Assembly: GCF_004005475.1 (NCBI RefSeq)
Contig: NZ_RZTZ01000013.1
Location: forward strand, 62,001 to 126,000
DNA length: 64,000 nucleotides
From: Niallia taxi
GTDB taxonomy: Bacteria; Bacillota; Bacilli; Bacillales; Cytobacillaceae
Direction of reading: 5' to 3'
Shown: positions 35,687 to 44,226 of the stretch, piece after piece
Layout: each line of letters begins with the position of its first letter
Position numbering within the stretch: position 1 is the first letter of the stretch
Made by a program: the position numbers and the translations under genes
The notes under the pieces: generated by a model
What the model saw: the letters and a program-made list of their open reading frames with translations, nothing else
Database searches by the model: none
What the model was told of the DNA's origin: nothing

Positions 35687-35696
35687 GAAACGTTTC
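35687..35696. promoter_or_regulatory. LacI-type operator for bglX
   Basis: GAAACGTTTC is a perfect palindrome about 20 bp downstream of the predicted -10 and just ahead of the bglX ribosome site. The central CG is typical of LacI/GalR operators, so the regulator encoded downstream probably acts here as a roadblock. Confidence 0.65.
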
Positions 35697-35715
35697 ACTA
35701 ACAATTACAATTTGA

Positions 35716-35744
35716 ATTATAAGCGTTTTCATTTCGAAGGTCAA
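35716..35744 (-). promoter_or_regulatory. bglX promoter with embedded cre site
   Basis: On the minus strand TTGACC (-35, 35739-35744), a 17-bp spacer and a perfect TATAAT (-10, 35716-35721) form a sigma-A promoter. TGAAAACGCTTATA (35718-35731), inside the spacer and -10, matches the cre consensus at 13 of 14 positions, so CcpA would block the promoter when glucose is present. Confidence 0.8.
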
Positions 35745-35771
35745 CTTAAAAAGCAAGGGGAGGACTTCATA

Positions 35772-36518
35772 TTACAAATCAGCGACTATTCTTTGTAAAT
35801 TCTGCAAACCAATTTCAACACTTATTAGCGGGGCTTGCGTAAATGCTTCTTGTTCAACAATCAGCCACTCTGTTCCATTCTCGTGCGCCTTCTCAACAAT
35901 GCCCTTTATATTTAGACTACCATTGCCGATTTCTGTACTTTCCCGTTTACTAGAATCCATGTCCTTCACATGGATAAGCGGTGTTCTGCCTTTCCAATTA
36001 TCCATATAATTGATCGCATTCACGCCTGCATACTCTAGCCAATAAGTGTCAAGCTCAGCATTTAAAAAGCTTGCTGGTACTGCCTCAAACAGCCTATCAA
36101 GGATAACCGTCCCTTCCTTGCTGACAAGCTCATGATTATGATTGTGATATAGCAGGGACAAACCAGCTGCTGCAATCTTAACACCTGCCTGCTGCAGCTT
36201 TTCTGCAAAGTCATCCCACTCATTGATTGTAGGAAAGCTTGCCCATGGGCAAACAATATATTTATTGCCAAGCTCTTGCTCAAATTTTATAACCTTGTCT
36301 GTCTCTTCCAATATTTCTTCCATACTGATATGGGAACCGGCAATTTTTAATCCTAGCTCCTTTAGCTTTGCTTTAATCTCATGTGCATTTTTTCCGTGAT
36401 AACCGGCAAATTCCACTCCATCATAGCCCATCCTTGCCACTTTCTCCAATGTGTCAAAAAAATCCTTTTCAGCATCCTCTTTTACACTCCATAACTGTAG
36501 TGCGATTGGCAACGCCAT
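35772..36518 (-). CDS. sugar phosphate isomerase/epimerase (xylose-isomerase-like TIM barrel)
   Basis: The 248-residue TIM-barrel protein belongs to the AP-endonuclease-2/xylose isomerase-like family. Typical elements are LQLWSVKEDAEKDF at the N-terminus, MGYDGVEFAGYHG, LYHNHNHEL (metal-ligand His), NAELDTYWLEYAGVNA and HVKDMDSSKRESTEIGNGSLN. Such enzymes isomerise or epimerise sugars and keto-sugars in glycoside breakdown. A consensus AAGGAG lies before the ATG. It lies just upstream of the bglX promoter in the same direction, suggesting a shared sugar pathway. Confidence 0.88.
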   Translation of the reverse strand: MALPIALQLWSVKEDAEKDFFDTLEKVARMGYDGVEFAGYHGKNAHEIKAKLKELGLKIAGSHISMEEILEETDKVIKFEQELGNKYIVCPWASFPTINEWDDFAEKLQQAGVKIAAAGLSLLYHNHNHELVSKEGTVILDRLFEAVPASFLNAELDTYWLEYAGVNAINYMDNWKGRTPLIHVKDMDSSKRESTEIGNGSLNIKGIVEKAHENGTEWLIVEQEAFTQAPLISVEIGLQNLQRIVADL

Positions 36519-36598
36519 ACGTATCCACTCCTTTTTAGGATTTTATAAAGAAATTTGTGAAGCAATATTCGTTATCCTTTCATTTTATTCCTCCTCTC

Positions 36599-36627
36599 GT
36601 CTATATATTATCTATTAAATAATAGAC
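36599..36627. repeat. inverted repeat in the divergent region upstream of the isomerase gene
   Basis: GTCTAT and ATAGAC arms surround an AT-rich centre between two divergent genes. It could be a regulator site. Evidence is weak. Confidence 0.3.
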
Positions 36628-36732
36628 AAAAGACAAAAGTTAAAGGAATATTCATGGTTTATTCATATTTTGCAATTATGATAGGCTATAAGAATCAATT
36701 TTATAGAGTATATAATGAGGGTGAATTGGATT

Positions 36733-36930
36733 TTGTGTAATAAAGAAGAATACATTAAATACTCACTTAGTGATTTGCTTATAAAAATTAATAATCTTCG
36801 TTCTGAGCTTTTGGAAACCGCGTCACGACAGGGCATAGATAGTGTCGAGGTATTAAAGAAAAGCGAAGAGCTTGATTCATATATCGTTAAATACCAACAG
36901 CTCAGAAGTAAACTCCCAAAAAACAAATAA
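36733..36930 (+). CDS. Spo0E-like aspartyl-phosphate phosphatase
   Basis: The 66-residue protein belongs to the Spo0E family of small two-helix phosphatases that dephosphorylate Spo0A and so delay sporulation. The family signature appears as LKKSEELDSYIVKYQQL (SxELD core), preceded by the first helix SDLLIKINNLRSELLETA. I place the start at the TTG at 36733, eight bases after GAGGGTGA; an in-frame ATG at 36715 lacks a site. It is convergent with a spoIIP gene across a shared terminator. Confidence 0.88.
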   Translation: MCNKEEYIKYSLSDLLIKINNLRSELLETASRQGIDSVEVLKKSEELDSYIVKYQQLRSKLPKNK

Positions 36931-36972
36931 CACCCTCCTTGTACGATTGAAAAGGAGGATGTTATTTGTTTT
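36920..36972. terminator. bidirectional terminator
   Basis: AAACAAATAACA.CCTCCTT pairs with AGGAGG.TGTTATTTGTTT, a very long stem shared by the Spo0E-type and spoIIP genes. Confidence 0.9.
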
Positions 36973-38110
36973 ATTGTTCAGTTGCGCCGTTTTCCTCCCA
37001 ATATACTTCTGAGAAAACATCGGCAAATGCATCAATTGTTCTGTTCAGCTCTTCTTGATTATTGTCGACACCGCCGACTTCAAGCAGGATGGCTTTATCA
37101 GAGTAGTTTTGGTTGTAGATTCCATTTCCTGAATCCTGACTCTTTTCAAATACTCCTCTACTAATACCTGGATATTTTGCTGCAAGTTCCTTATGCAGTT
37201 TTTTAGCAAATGCCTGGTTCTTTTCATAGCCTTCATAGCCCTTACCAACAACAAAAACAACTTTTGCATATGATTTACCATTAATTGTGGAAGTTGTTTC
37301 CGCTTTACGTGCTGAGTCCCTATGGATATCAATTAAATAAGTAAGATCTTTATTTTCGGAGATTGCAGCTTCAACAACCTCACTCGATGCACTGTAGGAA
37401 GCCGTATATTTCCACTTACGGTCCAATAGCTTTTGGTTCATGTTTGTCTTATCATGCTGTACCCCAATTCCGTCTTTTTGGAGAAGGCTTGTCAGCTTCG
37501 AACCAAGGCTGACAACATTAACCCGCTCGTCCGCACTTATTGCATCATTAGGATTTTGCGCATTTTTTAACAACGGTAAATATGATTCTAAATTATGTGT
37601 TTGATAGATTAACACACGCTTGTCAGTGGAGGATTGATGTGTGTTATTGTCATCTGTTTTTGATGTATCATCAGTGATTTTTTCTTCATCGGCTTCCTTT
37701 GGATTTTTTAGGATTTCATCAGATGGAGTTGATTCATAAGGTAATTGAGCAATGGTTGTCCCTTCCTCTGCCACAATGATTTTTGTATGATAGAAGCTAA
37801 GCTGAGGGAGTTCTCTTCCTAATAATGTCCGTGTATCATCAAGTCTTATATTTGTAGCAACCTGAAAGAAAAGGTTTGATAACGAAATGGTGCTTCCTTC
37901 CTTTGGAAAATAATGATTTTCAAAGTTAAAAAGCTGGGAATAAAGGTTTGCCGCATCAACCTTTTCCAATGCCCCTCTTATGTAATCGGAGGAGAATTTT
38001 TGTGAAACAAATGAGGTTGTAGCACCAGAAATTAAGATAAATACAAGGATGACTCCCAGAATAGTAGTATAGATGAATTGGAAATAATATTTAAATTTAG
38101 ATATTGGCAT
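36971..38110 (-). CDS. spoIIP: stage II sporulation protein P (SpoIIP) family
   Basis: The 379-residue protein has an N-terminal membrane helix (about 13-35) and a SpoIIP amidase/endopeptidase domain from about 165 on. SpoIIP degrades septal peptidoglycan with SpoIID and SpoIIM during engulfment. Landmarks are VLIYQTHNLESYLP, DIHRDSARK and ILLEVGGVDNNQEELNRT. The spacer around 130-165 is acidic and low-complexity. It is not next to gpr or lepA, the usual neighbours of the main spoIIP, so this may be a second copy. A Spo0E-type gene lies beside it, convergently. Confidence 0.9.
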   Translation of the reverse strand: MPISKFKYYFQFIYTTILGVILVFILISGATTSFVSQKFSSDYIRGALEKVDAANLYSQLFNFENHYFPKEGSTISLSNLFFQVATNIRLDDTRTLLGRELPQLSFYHTKIIVAEEGTTIAQLPYESTPSDEILKNPKEADEEKITDDTSKTDDNNTHQSSTDKRVLIYQTHNLESYLPLLKNAQNPNDAISADERVNVVSLGSKLTSLLQKDGIGVQHDKTNMNQKLLDRKWKYTASYSASSEVVEAAISENKDLTYLIDIHRDSARKAETTSTINGKSYAKVVFVVGKGYEGYEKNQAFAKKLHKELAAKYPGISRGVFEKSQDSGNGIYNQNYSDKAILLEVGGVDNNQEELNRTIDAFADVFSEVYWEENGATEQ

Positions 38111-38252
38111 AGGTCGTCTCCTTTCTCTCTAAAATTTATATTCTTTTTAGTAGAGATTTAGAAGGACGAATTTTGATTAGGTTTATTTGTTTTTAATTGC
38201 CTATTTATTTTTAATAGAGATAATGAGTGCGTAAAATTAATTTGTTGTTTTG

Positions 38253-38290
38253 AAAAAAAGCATGCAAATTTACGATTGCATGCTTTTTTT
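38253..38290 (-). terminator. strong terminator of the FabZ-like gene
   Basis: AAAAAAAGCATGCAA (38253-38267) and TTGCATGCTTTTTTT (38276-38290) form a perfect 15-bp stem. Confidence 0.9.
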
Positions 38291-38296
38291 GCTTTA

Positions 38297-38716
38297 TTAT
38301 TTGAACGAAAACAGCAGCTCTGCTTCGCAAATTAGTTCTCCGCGAACGGTTGCGATGCCTTTTGCCTTCGCGATCGTTTTTTTGACCTTTGTGACAAATA
38401 CCTCCATACAGAGCTCATCACCAGGAAAAACGGATCTTTTTATTTTACAGTCTGTTATTTTCGCAAGAAGCGCCCACTTTCCTTCATGCTTCTTTTCACT
38501 GTGAATGGCAACTGCTGATACTTGCGCAATTGCTTCAATAATAAGAACACCCGGCAGGATTGGGCTTTCTGGGTTTGTTCCAGTGGCGAACGTGTCTTCC
38601 TTACTAATTTGTTTGACTCCTACTGCCATTTTCCCTGCTTTAAGCTCTAATATTTCATCAACAAGTGGCAGTGGATAGCGGTTTAGTATGTCTTTAACAA
38701 TCGCTAAATCAATCAT
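38297..38716 (-). CDS. FabZ-like hotdog protein without the catalytic histidine
   Basis: The 139-residue protein aligns along its full length with FabZ, the (3R)-hydroxyacyl-ACP dehydratase: NRYPLPLVDEILELKAGK, PGVLIIEAIAQVSAVAI and KGIATVRGELICEAELLFSF. The acidic catalytic residue is kept (Glu61 in IEAIAQ), but the FabZ motif GHFPGRP reads G46-T47-N48-P49-E-S-P, so the active-site His is Thr47. Normal dehydratase activity is doubtful. It overlaps plsC by 4 bp (ATGA), so it may act on or present an acyl chain for that acyltransferase. Confidence 0.88.
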   Translation of the reverse strand: MIDLAIVKDILNRYPLPLVDEILELKAGKMAVGVKQISKEDTFATGTNPESPILPGVLIIEAIAQVSAVAIHSEKKHEGKWALLAKITDCKIKRSVFPGDELCMEVFVTKVKKTIAKAKGIATVRGELICEAELLFSFK

Positions 38717-39318
38717 TGTTTTTGCCCAAATTCGTCGAGCCGTTTTTGAAGGCTTGCCATTGCAGCGGTCATTTCCTGTGTCAGCTCGGCAACATCCTTT
38801 CTTGTACCATCTTCCTTTTGCAATGAAATAGGGTCACCGAATATTACCCTGATTTTTTTCCCTTTCAGTAAACCCTTTACATCTGTCGGACCACTGAATG
38901 CTGCTGGGACAATCGGAACCTTTGCCAAATTAGCAATTGTCGCTGCCCCTCTTTTCAATGGTACGTCTTCAGATGTTCTTGTTCCGCTTGGAAAAATGCC
39001 GACAATTTTCTTTTCTTTAAGCAATTTAACAGGTGTTTTTATACTGCTTGGACCAGGATTTTCTCTGTCGACTGGAAATGCATTAATGCTTGTCAAAAAC
39101 TTGCCTGCATTCGGTTTGGCAAACAGCTCTTTTTTTGCCATGAAGTGAATTTGGTTCGGCAGCATGGCAGTCCCAAGCGCCACAACATCTACCCAGCCAA
39201 TATGCGAGCAAGCCACAACATAACCGGTATCCTTTGGTAGCTTGTCTTTATGTATTGCTACACTGCGTCCGAATATTTTCAAAACGATATTGGCAAAGTT
39301 ACTTGTAAATGTATACAT
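38713..39318 (-). CDS. plsC: 1-acyl-sn-glycerol-3-phosphate acyltransferase (PlsC family)
   Basis: The 201-residue acyltransferase has the HX4D catalytic motif in CSHIGWVDVVAL, the acceptor motif FPSGTRTSED (FPEGTRS type) and KVPIVPAAFSG. It transfers an acyl group to lysophosphatidate or a similar lysolipid at the membrane in phospholipid synthesis. It lacks a long N-terminal membrane segment. The FabZ-like gene overlaps its stop, forming a two-gene operon. Whether this is the main PlsC or a specialised paralogue is unclear. Confidence 0.9.
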   Translation of the reverse strand: MYTFTSNFANIVLKIFGRSVAIHKDKLPKDTGYVVACSHIGWVDVVALGTAMLPNQIHFMAKKELFAKPNAGKFLTSINAFPVDRENPGPSSIKTPVKLLKEKKIVGIFPSGTRTSEDVPLKRGAATIANLAKVPIVPAAFSGPTDVKGLLKGKKIRVIFGDPISLQKEDGTRKDVAELTQEMTAAMASLQKRLDEFGQKQ

Positions 39319-39470
39319 ATTAAAACTCCTTTATGTAAATTAAAACGTATCATCTATATTAGTTCTATATTATTATACCATCTGCTCTTAGTACTAGATA
39401 CTATCTTTTTCTATACGATTAATTATATACTATCCAATCAAAAAAGAGTAGTGTCATCTATACACAAAGG

Positions 39471-39500
39471 AAGGAGCTTCTAGCGTTAGAAGCTCCTTTT
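39471..39500 (-). terminator. terminator of the sugar-binding lipoprotein gene
   Basis: AAGGAGCTTCTA (39471-39482) and TAGAAGCTCCTT (39487-39498) form a perfect 12-bp stem with a GCGT loop, just past the stop. Confidence 0.85.
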
Positions 39501-39502
39501 CA

Positions 39503-40549
39503 TTATTTCAGCTCATCTTCAGTGATGAACTTATCTTTAATAACGGTTTCGTCTATATTGCTTTTGGTGACTGCAACTGGATCAAGGAGAATGGATGGAA
39601 CATCGATTTTCCCATTGTTGACTGTAGCCGTTGTATCGATTTTTTCGTTTTTACCAGCTTTCATGGCAATGGCTGCTGCATCTTCTGCTATCACCTGAAT
39701 TGGTTTATAGACTGTCATTGTTTGGCTCCCAGCAAGAATGCGTTTTAGGCCAGTGATTTCGGCATCTTGCCCTGAAACAGGAATTGTTTTCCCAATTGCC
39801 TGCAAAGCATTGATAACACCGCCAGCAGTCCCGTCGTTTGCGGCGATAACTGCTTGAATATCATTGTTATTTTCCTTTAACGCCTGCTTCATATTAGTCT
39901 CTGCTATTTCAGGCTGCCACTCATCTGTATATTTATCAAACACGAGCTTTATGTCGTCTTTATCTATATAAGGCTGCAATACTTCCATTGCCCCTTCTCG
40001 AAAGAGCACAGCATTATTGTCTGTTTCAGCTCCACCAATGTAGGCAAAATTACCTTTCTTTTGCTTTTTGAGTATTTCCTGTGCCTGCAATTGTCCAACC
40101 TTTTTATTATCATAGGAAATATAGTAATCCACATCTGCATTCTTAATCAGCCTGTCATAAGAAACGACTTTCACATTTGCTTTATGCGCTTTGTCAACAA
40201 TTTCAGCAGAAACCTCTGCATTATGCGGGACTACGACTAATACGTCGACACCTTCTGCAATAAGCAGCTCTGCTTGTTTGATTTGCACACTATCCACGCC
40301 ATTAGCAGCAAGTGTTTTCACTTCACCACCAAGCTCCAGCACTTTTTTCTCAAATGCTTCCTTGTCTTTGTACCAGCGATCCTCTTGCAGTGTGTCTAAT
40401 GAAAAGCCTACATAGACCTTGCTGTCATCTTGAGCAAGCTTCATTTTTGGTTGTGAATTTTCGGTTGTAGTTTGGGAGCAGGCGGCCAAAAACGTCATGG
40501 CCATGACACACGCTCCCGCCATGAGCTTTCTCTGCAGTGACTTACGCAT
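39503..40549 (-). CDS. XylF-type sugar-binding lipoprotein
   Basis: The protein is about 348 residues with a lipoprotein signal ending in FLAAC (Cys24) and a type I periplasmic-binding fold of the xylose/ribose group: VYVGFSLDTLQEDRWYKD, VVVPHNAEVSAEIVDKA, VVSYDRLIKNADVDYYISYDN, AANDGTAGGVINAL and VSGQDAEITGLKRIL. These closely follow XylF. No ABC ATPase or permease gene is nearby. It overlaps the 3' end of a chemoreceptor gene by 8 bp, so it probably delivers a sugar signal to that receptor rather than, or besides, serving transport. Start ATG at 40549. Confidence 0.92.
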   Translation of the reverse strand: MRKSLQRKLMAGACVMAMTFLAACSQTTTENSQPKMKLAQDDSKVYVGFSLDTLQEDRWYKDKEAFEKKVLELGGEVKTLAANGVDSVQIKQAELLIAEGVDVLVVVPHNAEVSAEIVDKAHKANVKVVSYDRLIKNADVDYYISYDNKKVGQLQAQEILKKQKKGNFAYIGGAETDNNAVLFREGAMEVLQPYIDKDDIKLVFDKYTDEWQPEIAETNMKQALKENNNDIQAVIAANDGTAGGVINALQAIGKTIPVSGQDAEITGLKRILAGSQTMTVYKPIQVIAEDAAAIAMKAGKNEKIDTTATVNNGKIDVPSILLDPVAVTKSNIDETVIKDKFITEDELK

Positions 40550-42275
40550 GTCCCTTCCCCTCCTTATCAAGTTCAAATTTTTGAATCATGCTGTTCATAT
40601 TATCGACCATTTGCGTAATTTCCCTGAAGTTTGCTGAAATACTTGTCATCATGTCATTTTGTTGCATCATCGAAGCAGAAACCTCTTCAAAGGATGCTGC
40701 TGATTCCTCAGATACTGCGGCAATTTGCTCAACAGACGCACTAATACCATTGCCCGTCTTTGTAAATTCCTTAATGATTTCCGAAATGTTCAGCGATTTC
40801 TCTGTCAGATTAGTAATTCCATCCATAATGGCATTAAAGGTGCTTTCTGTCATCTTAATTTGTTCAGCGCCCTTATTCACTTCCTCATAGCCCTTTTCTA
40901 GCTGTGTTAGTGATTCAATACTATTTTCTCTAATTGCAGTGACTAATCCGGTTATATCTGTTATCGAATCAGATGTTTGCACAGCTAATTTACGCACTTC
41001 TTCTGCAACAACAGAAAAGCCTTTACCTGCCTCGCCTGCTCTGGCCGCTTCGATTGAAGCATTCAACGATAGCAAATTCGTCTGGTCAGCAATCGACTTA
41101 ATAAAGGTCACAAGCTTCGTGATATTTGCCGTATTACCTTCCAACTCTTTCATTTTTTCCACACTGCTTGTTACAACTGTATTAATGGTGTGCATCTGCT
41201 CTAAAGACTTATTCATAAGTCTTGAGCCCTCTTTGCTAGAAGCAGTGACAATGGCTGAAGTTTTCACCAATTCATTCGCATTTTCATCTGCTATAGAAAT
41301 TTGCTGGTTAAAGTCCTGCATGTTGACAGCAATCGTTGATGAAGCATCTGCCTGTACATTTACTCCTTCAACTAACTCTTGAACAGTCATTGAAATCGTA
41401 TCAATCGTAGTACTGACTTCAGCCGCTGCCTCAGATACCTCTAAACTTCTTGAATCAAGATTTGTAGACATGGATGAAATACCATAAATCGTCTCTTTCA
41501 AGCTTTGACCCATTTTATTAATAGATTTGGACATTACTCCAATTTCATCTGTGGAACTTTCATCAAGCAGTGACACATCCAATTTCCCATTAGCTATGGA
41601 ATCGCTTACCTCTATAACATGCTTTAACTTCCCTTGTATTCTTTTAGAGATAATAATTAAGATAGCACTTGAAATGGCAATTGTCACAATTGTTAAGATA
41701 CCGACTAAAAAGCTTGTTCTAGTTACATATGACTTAGATTCAGCCAGTGAGTGCTGATTTTCCGCGGAAACAAGTTTATTAAGCTGTTCGCCTTCTTCGG
41801 TTACCTTCCCTTTTAAGTCACTAATTTGCTTTTCAAGTTCTTTATAAGAAGTTGTATTAAAATCCTTAACATTTGGTACGACAGAATTAAAGAAAATTTC
41901 ATCAATTTCTTGATTGTTGGCAATAAGCTTTAAATATATTTGTTTAGCTTCCTTGCCTTCGATATTTTTTTCTACTTTTAAAGCAGTCAAAGTGAATTTT
42001 TTACTTAATTCTAAGTATTCATCAAGCTTTTCATCATTAGCATCAAGGAAATACAAAGGTATTTGCGTATTTTTCTCTTGAAAAAGCGCTACTAATTCCA
42101 TTGTATTAATGCTTAATTCATTTTTGCTGCTTATTTCATTCATATTACTGGACATTTTGTTTAAGGATACATACGTGATTCCGATAGAAGTTAAAAATAA
42201 GACAAGCGTCAGCAAGAACACTATTCCATATTTGTAACCAATCCTTAAATTTTTGAACTTAAATTTTTCTGTCAA
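40542..42275 (-). CDS. methyl-accepting chemotaxis protein
   Basis: The receptor is about 577 residues, with two membrane helices (about 16-38 and 185-210) flanking a four-helix-bundle-type sensory domain, a HAMP domain, and a cytoplasmic signalling coiled coil. The hairpin tip IADQTNLLSLNASIEAARAG and the adjacent EAGKGFSVVAEEVRKLA are intact, so it should couple to CheA/CheW. There is no C-terminal CheR-tethering pentapeptide. I place the start at the TTG at 42275, after AGGAGGG. It is co-transcribed with the overlapping sugar-binding lipoprotein. Confidence 0.93.
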   Translation of the reverse strand: MTEKFKFKNLRIGYKYGIVFLLTLVLFLTSIGITYVSLNKMSSNMNEISSKNELSINTMELVALFQEKNTQIPLYFLDANDEKLDEYLELSKKFTLTALKVEKNIEGKEAKQIYLKLIANNQEIDEIFFNSVVPNVKDFNTTSYKELEKQISDLKGKVTEEGEQLNKLVSAENQHSLAESKSYVTRTSFLVGILTIVTIAISSAILIIISKRIQGKLKHVIEVSDSIANGKLDVSLLDESSTDEIGVMSKSINKMGQSLKETIYGISSMSTNLDSRSLEVSEAAAEVSTTIDTISMTVQELVEGVNVQADASSTIAVNMQDFNQQISIADENANELVKTSAIVTASSKEGSRLMNKSLEQMHTINTVVTSSVEKMKELEGNTANITKLVTFIKSIADQTNLLSLNASIEAARAGEAGKGFSVVAEEVRKLAVQTSDSITDITGLVTAIRENSIESLTQLEKGYEEVNKGAEQIKMTESTFNAIMDGITNLTEKSLNISEIIKEFTKTGNGISASVEQIAAVSEESAASFEEVSASMMQQNDMMTSISANFREITQMVDNMNSMIQKFELDKEGKGHA

Positions 42276-42371
42276 AAGAGTCCCTCCTATCTCTAGGAGT
42301 AATATCGACAGCAATAAACAATTGTTGAATAGCATTTTGCAATATTTTTTAATTAAAAAAATCACTAGAAA

Positions 42372-42401
42372 ATAAAAAAGGATTCTCGTAAAGGAATCCT
42401 T
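42372..42401 (-). terminator. terminator of the alpha/beta hydrolase gene
   Basis: AAGGATTC (42378-42385) and GAATCCTT (42394-42401) form the stem, with an A-run on the left. Confidence 0.85.
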
Positions 42402-42464
42402 CGTACATCTAAGTTTTCGTGTTTCCGACGTCTTTATTTCAGGTAATGCAAATTAACAAAAAAC

Positions 42465-43241
42465 TCACAACATTTGTTTATTCAACCAGTTCACTGTTTT
42501 TCCAATAAGCTCTTTATAGTGGGCGGAGGAAGAAAAGGTATGCTCGCCTTGTTCGACGATAAATGCTTCCACACTTCCCACTGTTCTTTGTTCATATTTA
42601 TGTTTATATTCAAAAAGATAATCATGGGGGATATCAGAATCACCATTGCCATGGAGAATCAGAACGTCTCCTTTGAAGCTTGCGCATTCCTTTAGCGGAT
42701 GATATTCCTTCATCGATTGAAAGAAATATTCAGAAAGAGGATATCCATAAAAATCTACTGTCTCATAGTCTTTTAAACTTTCAACTTCACTGTTGCCCAC
42801 TATATTTGCTAAATCCTTATATGGGCTTCCAACAGCGGCCCATTGGATGAGTTTCTTTACCCTGTCATCCCTGTTTGCTTGAAGCAATGTCACTGCTCCA
42901 CCTAAGCTGTGCCCAAGCAGAATAATCTTATCTGTCTCTTCCTGCCTGCAAGCATAATCTATAAGTGTTTTAGTTTGTGCAATAAGATCGCATAATCCAA
43001 AGCTGCCATACTCTCCAGTGCTTTCACCGCAGCCAGCATAATCAAAGCGATACACAGTATAGCCATTTTTCACAAGCTCTGATGCTGATTTCACAAAGAG
43101 TCTGTCAACACCAATTCGGCTTCCAATTAAGCCATGGCATATAAGCACAACATGCCCGTTTTTTTTGATTCCGTTTACTGGATAATCAATGGAGAGGGCA
43201 AGCTCCTCCTTTTTCCACATAAGCCTTTGGTGTACAGTCAT
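42465..43241 (-). CDS. alpha/beta hydrolase
   Basis: The 258-residue alpha/beta-hydrolase has the nucleophile elbow GHSLGGAVTLL, an oxyanion-region HVVLICHGLIGSRIG, an acidic residue in ILHGNGDSDIP and a late His in EQGEHTFSS. These complete a Ser-Asp-His triad of the serine aminopeptidase/acylglycerol lipase type. It is cytosolic, with no signal peptide. It probably hydrolyses an ester, perhaps a feruloyl or lipid ester; the substrate is unknown. It is a single gene with its own terminator. Confidence 0.87.
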   Translation of the reverse strand: MTVHQRLMWKKEELALSIDYPVNGIKKNGHVVLICHGLIGSRIGVDRLFVKSASELVKNGYTVYRFDYAGCGESTGEYGSFGLCDLIAQTKTLIDYACRQEETDKIILLGHSLGGAVTLLQANRDDRVKKLIQWAAVGSPYKDLANIVGNSEVESLKDYETVDFYGYPLSEYFFQSMKEYHPLKECASFKGDVLILHGNGDSDIPHDYLFEYKHKYEQRTVGSVEAFIVEQGEHTFSSSAHYKELIGKTVNWLNKQML

Positions 43242-43427
43242 TCGTCTACCTCCACAATCCCCTTAAATAAACTTTTCTTACAGGTTTACTTGGTTTTAAA
43301 AAATCGATTTCTTATTCCCTCTATTATAGGGGGAAACGTGTTTTTTTGTCAAAAGGAAATAAAAAAACTGACATAACTTTTCCTGTATGAAATAATAAAT
43401 ACAAAGTCTTTCTACTTAGGAGGAATT

Positions 43428-44225
43428 ATGCAGTATTATACTGACTATCACCATCACTCCAATCATTCCTTTGATTCAAAGGCTGATATGGAGGAAATTT
43501 GTAAAAGCGCTATTAACAATGGAGTCCAAGAAATTTGTTTTACAGAGCATTTCTCCGTAAATCCAAATGCACCAACATATGGGCATATGGTTTGGGATAA
43601 ATATCTCCTTGATATAAAGAAATGTCAGGATATTTTCAAAGACAAGCTTATGATCAAGGTAGGCATTGAATTATGTGAGCCCCATTTGCTAAAAGGTATT
43701 TATCAAAAGGAATTAAAACCGATTCCCTTAGACTTCATCTTAGGCTCTGTTCATAACTTAGGCGGCACTACGTTAAGAAGATATATGAATGCTAATCCTG
43801 ATAAAGATATTTACGAGGATTACTTTCTAGAGCTAAGAAAAATGGTGCAAGCAGCAGACATCGACATTATTGCCCATTTTGACTTAATGAAGCGCTATGC
43901 TTTTTCCCCAAGGGGTTTATATGATTTTGACAAGCATAAGGATTTAATTGCCGATATACTGACAATCGCAATAAGCAGAGACATTGGCCTGGAGATCAAT
44001 ACTTCTGGATGGCGTACAAGTGTAGAGTTATCGATGCCTTCTCATTACATTTTAGGACTTTATAAGGAACTAGGCGGAAAGCTGCTTACGATTGGTTCCG
44101 ACTCCCATCATGCTGAAACAGCAGGCGCAGGTTTTCAGCAAGCAATAGACTTGGCAAAGTCATGCGGATTCACCCATCTTTATACCTACTCCAAACGCCA
44201 ACCAACCGCATATAGAATAGGCTAA
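43428..44225 (+). CDS. PHP-family histidinol-phosphatase-like protein
   Basis: The 265-residue PHP-domain phosphoesterase shows the metal-binding pattern TDYHHHSNHSFDSKA, ICFTEHFSV, IELCEP, LGSVHNL, IIAHFDL and the late TIGSDSHH. It is the type of HisK/HisJ, which removes phosphate from L-histidinol phosphate in histidine synthesis. No his genes lie nearby, so the exact substrate is not certain. A TAGGAGG site precedes the ATG. It is followed immediately by a palindromic intergenic element. Confidence 0.87.
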   Translation: MQYYTDYHHHSNHSFDSKADMEEICKSAINNGVQEICFTEHFSVNPNAPTYGHMVWDKYLLDIKKCQDIFKDKLMIKVGIELCEPHLLKGIYQKELKPIPLDFILGSVHNLGGTTLRRYMNANPDKDIYEDYFLELRKMVQAADIDIIAHFDLMKRYAFSPRGLYDFDKHKDLIADILTIAISRDIGLEINTSGWRTSVELSMPSHYILGLYKELGGKLLTIGSDSHHAETAGAGFQQAIDLAKSCGFTHLYTYSKRQPTAYRIG

Positions 44226-44226
44226 T

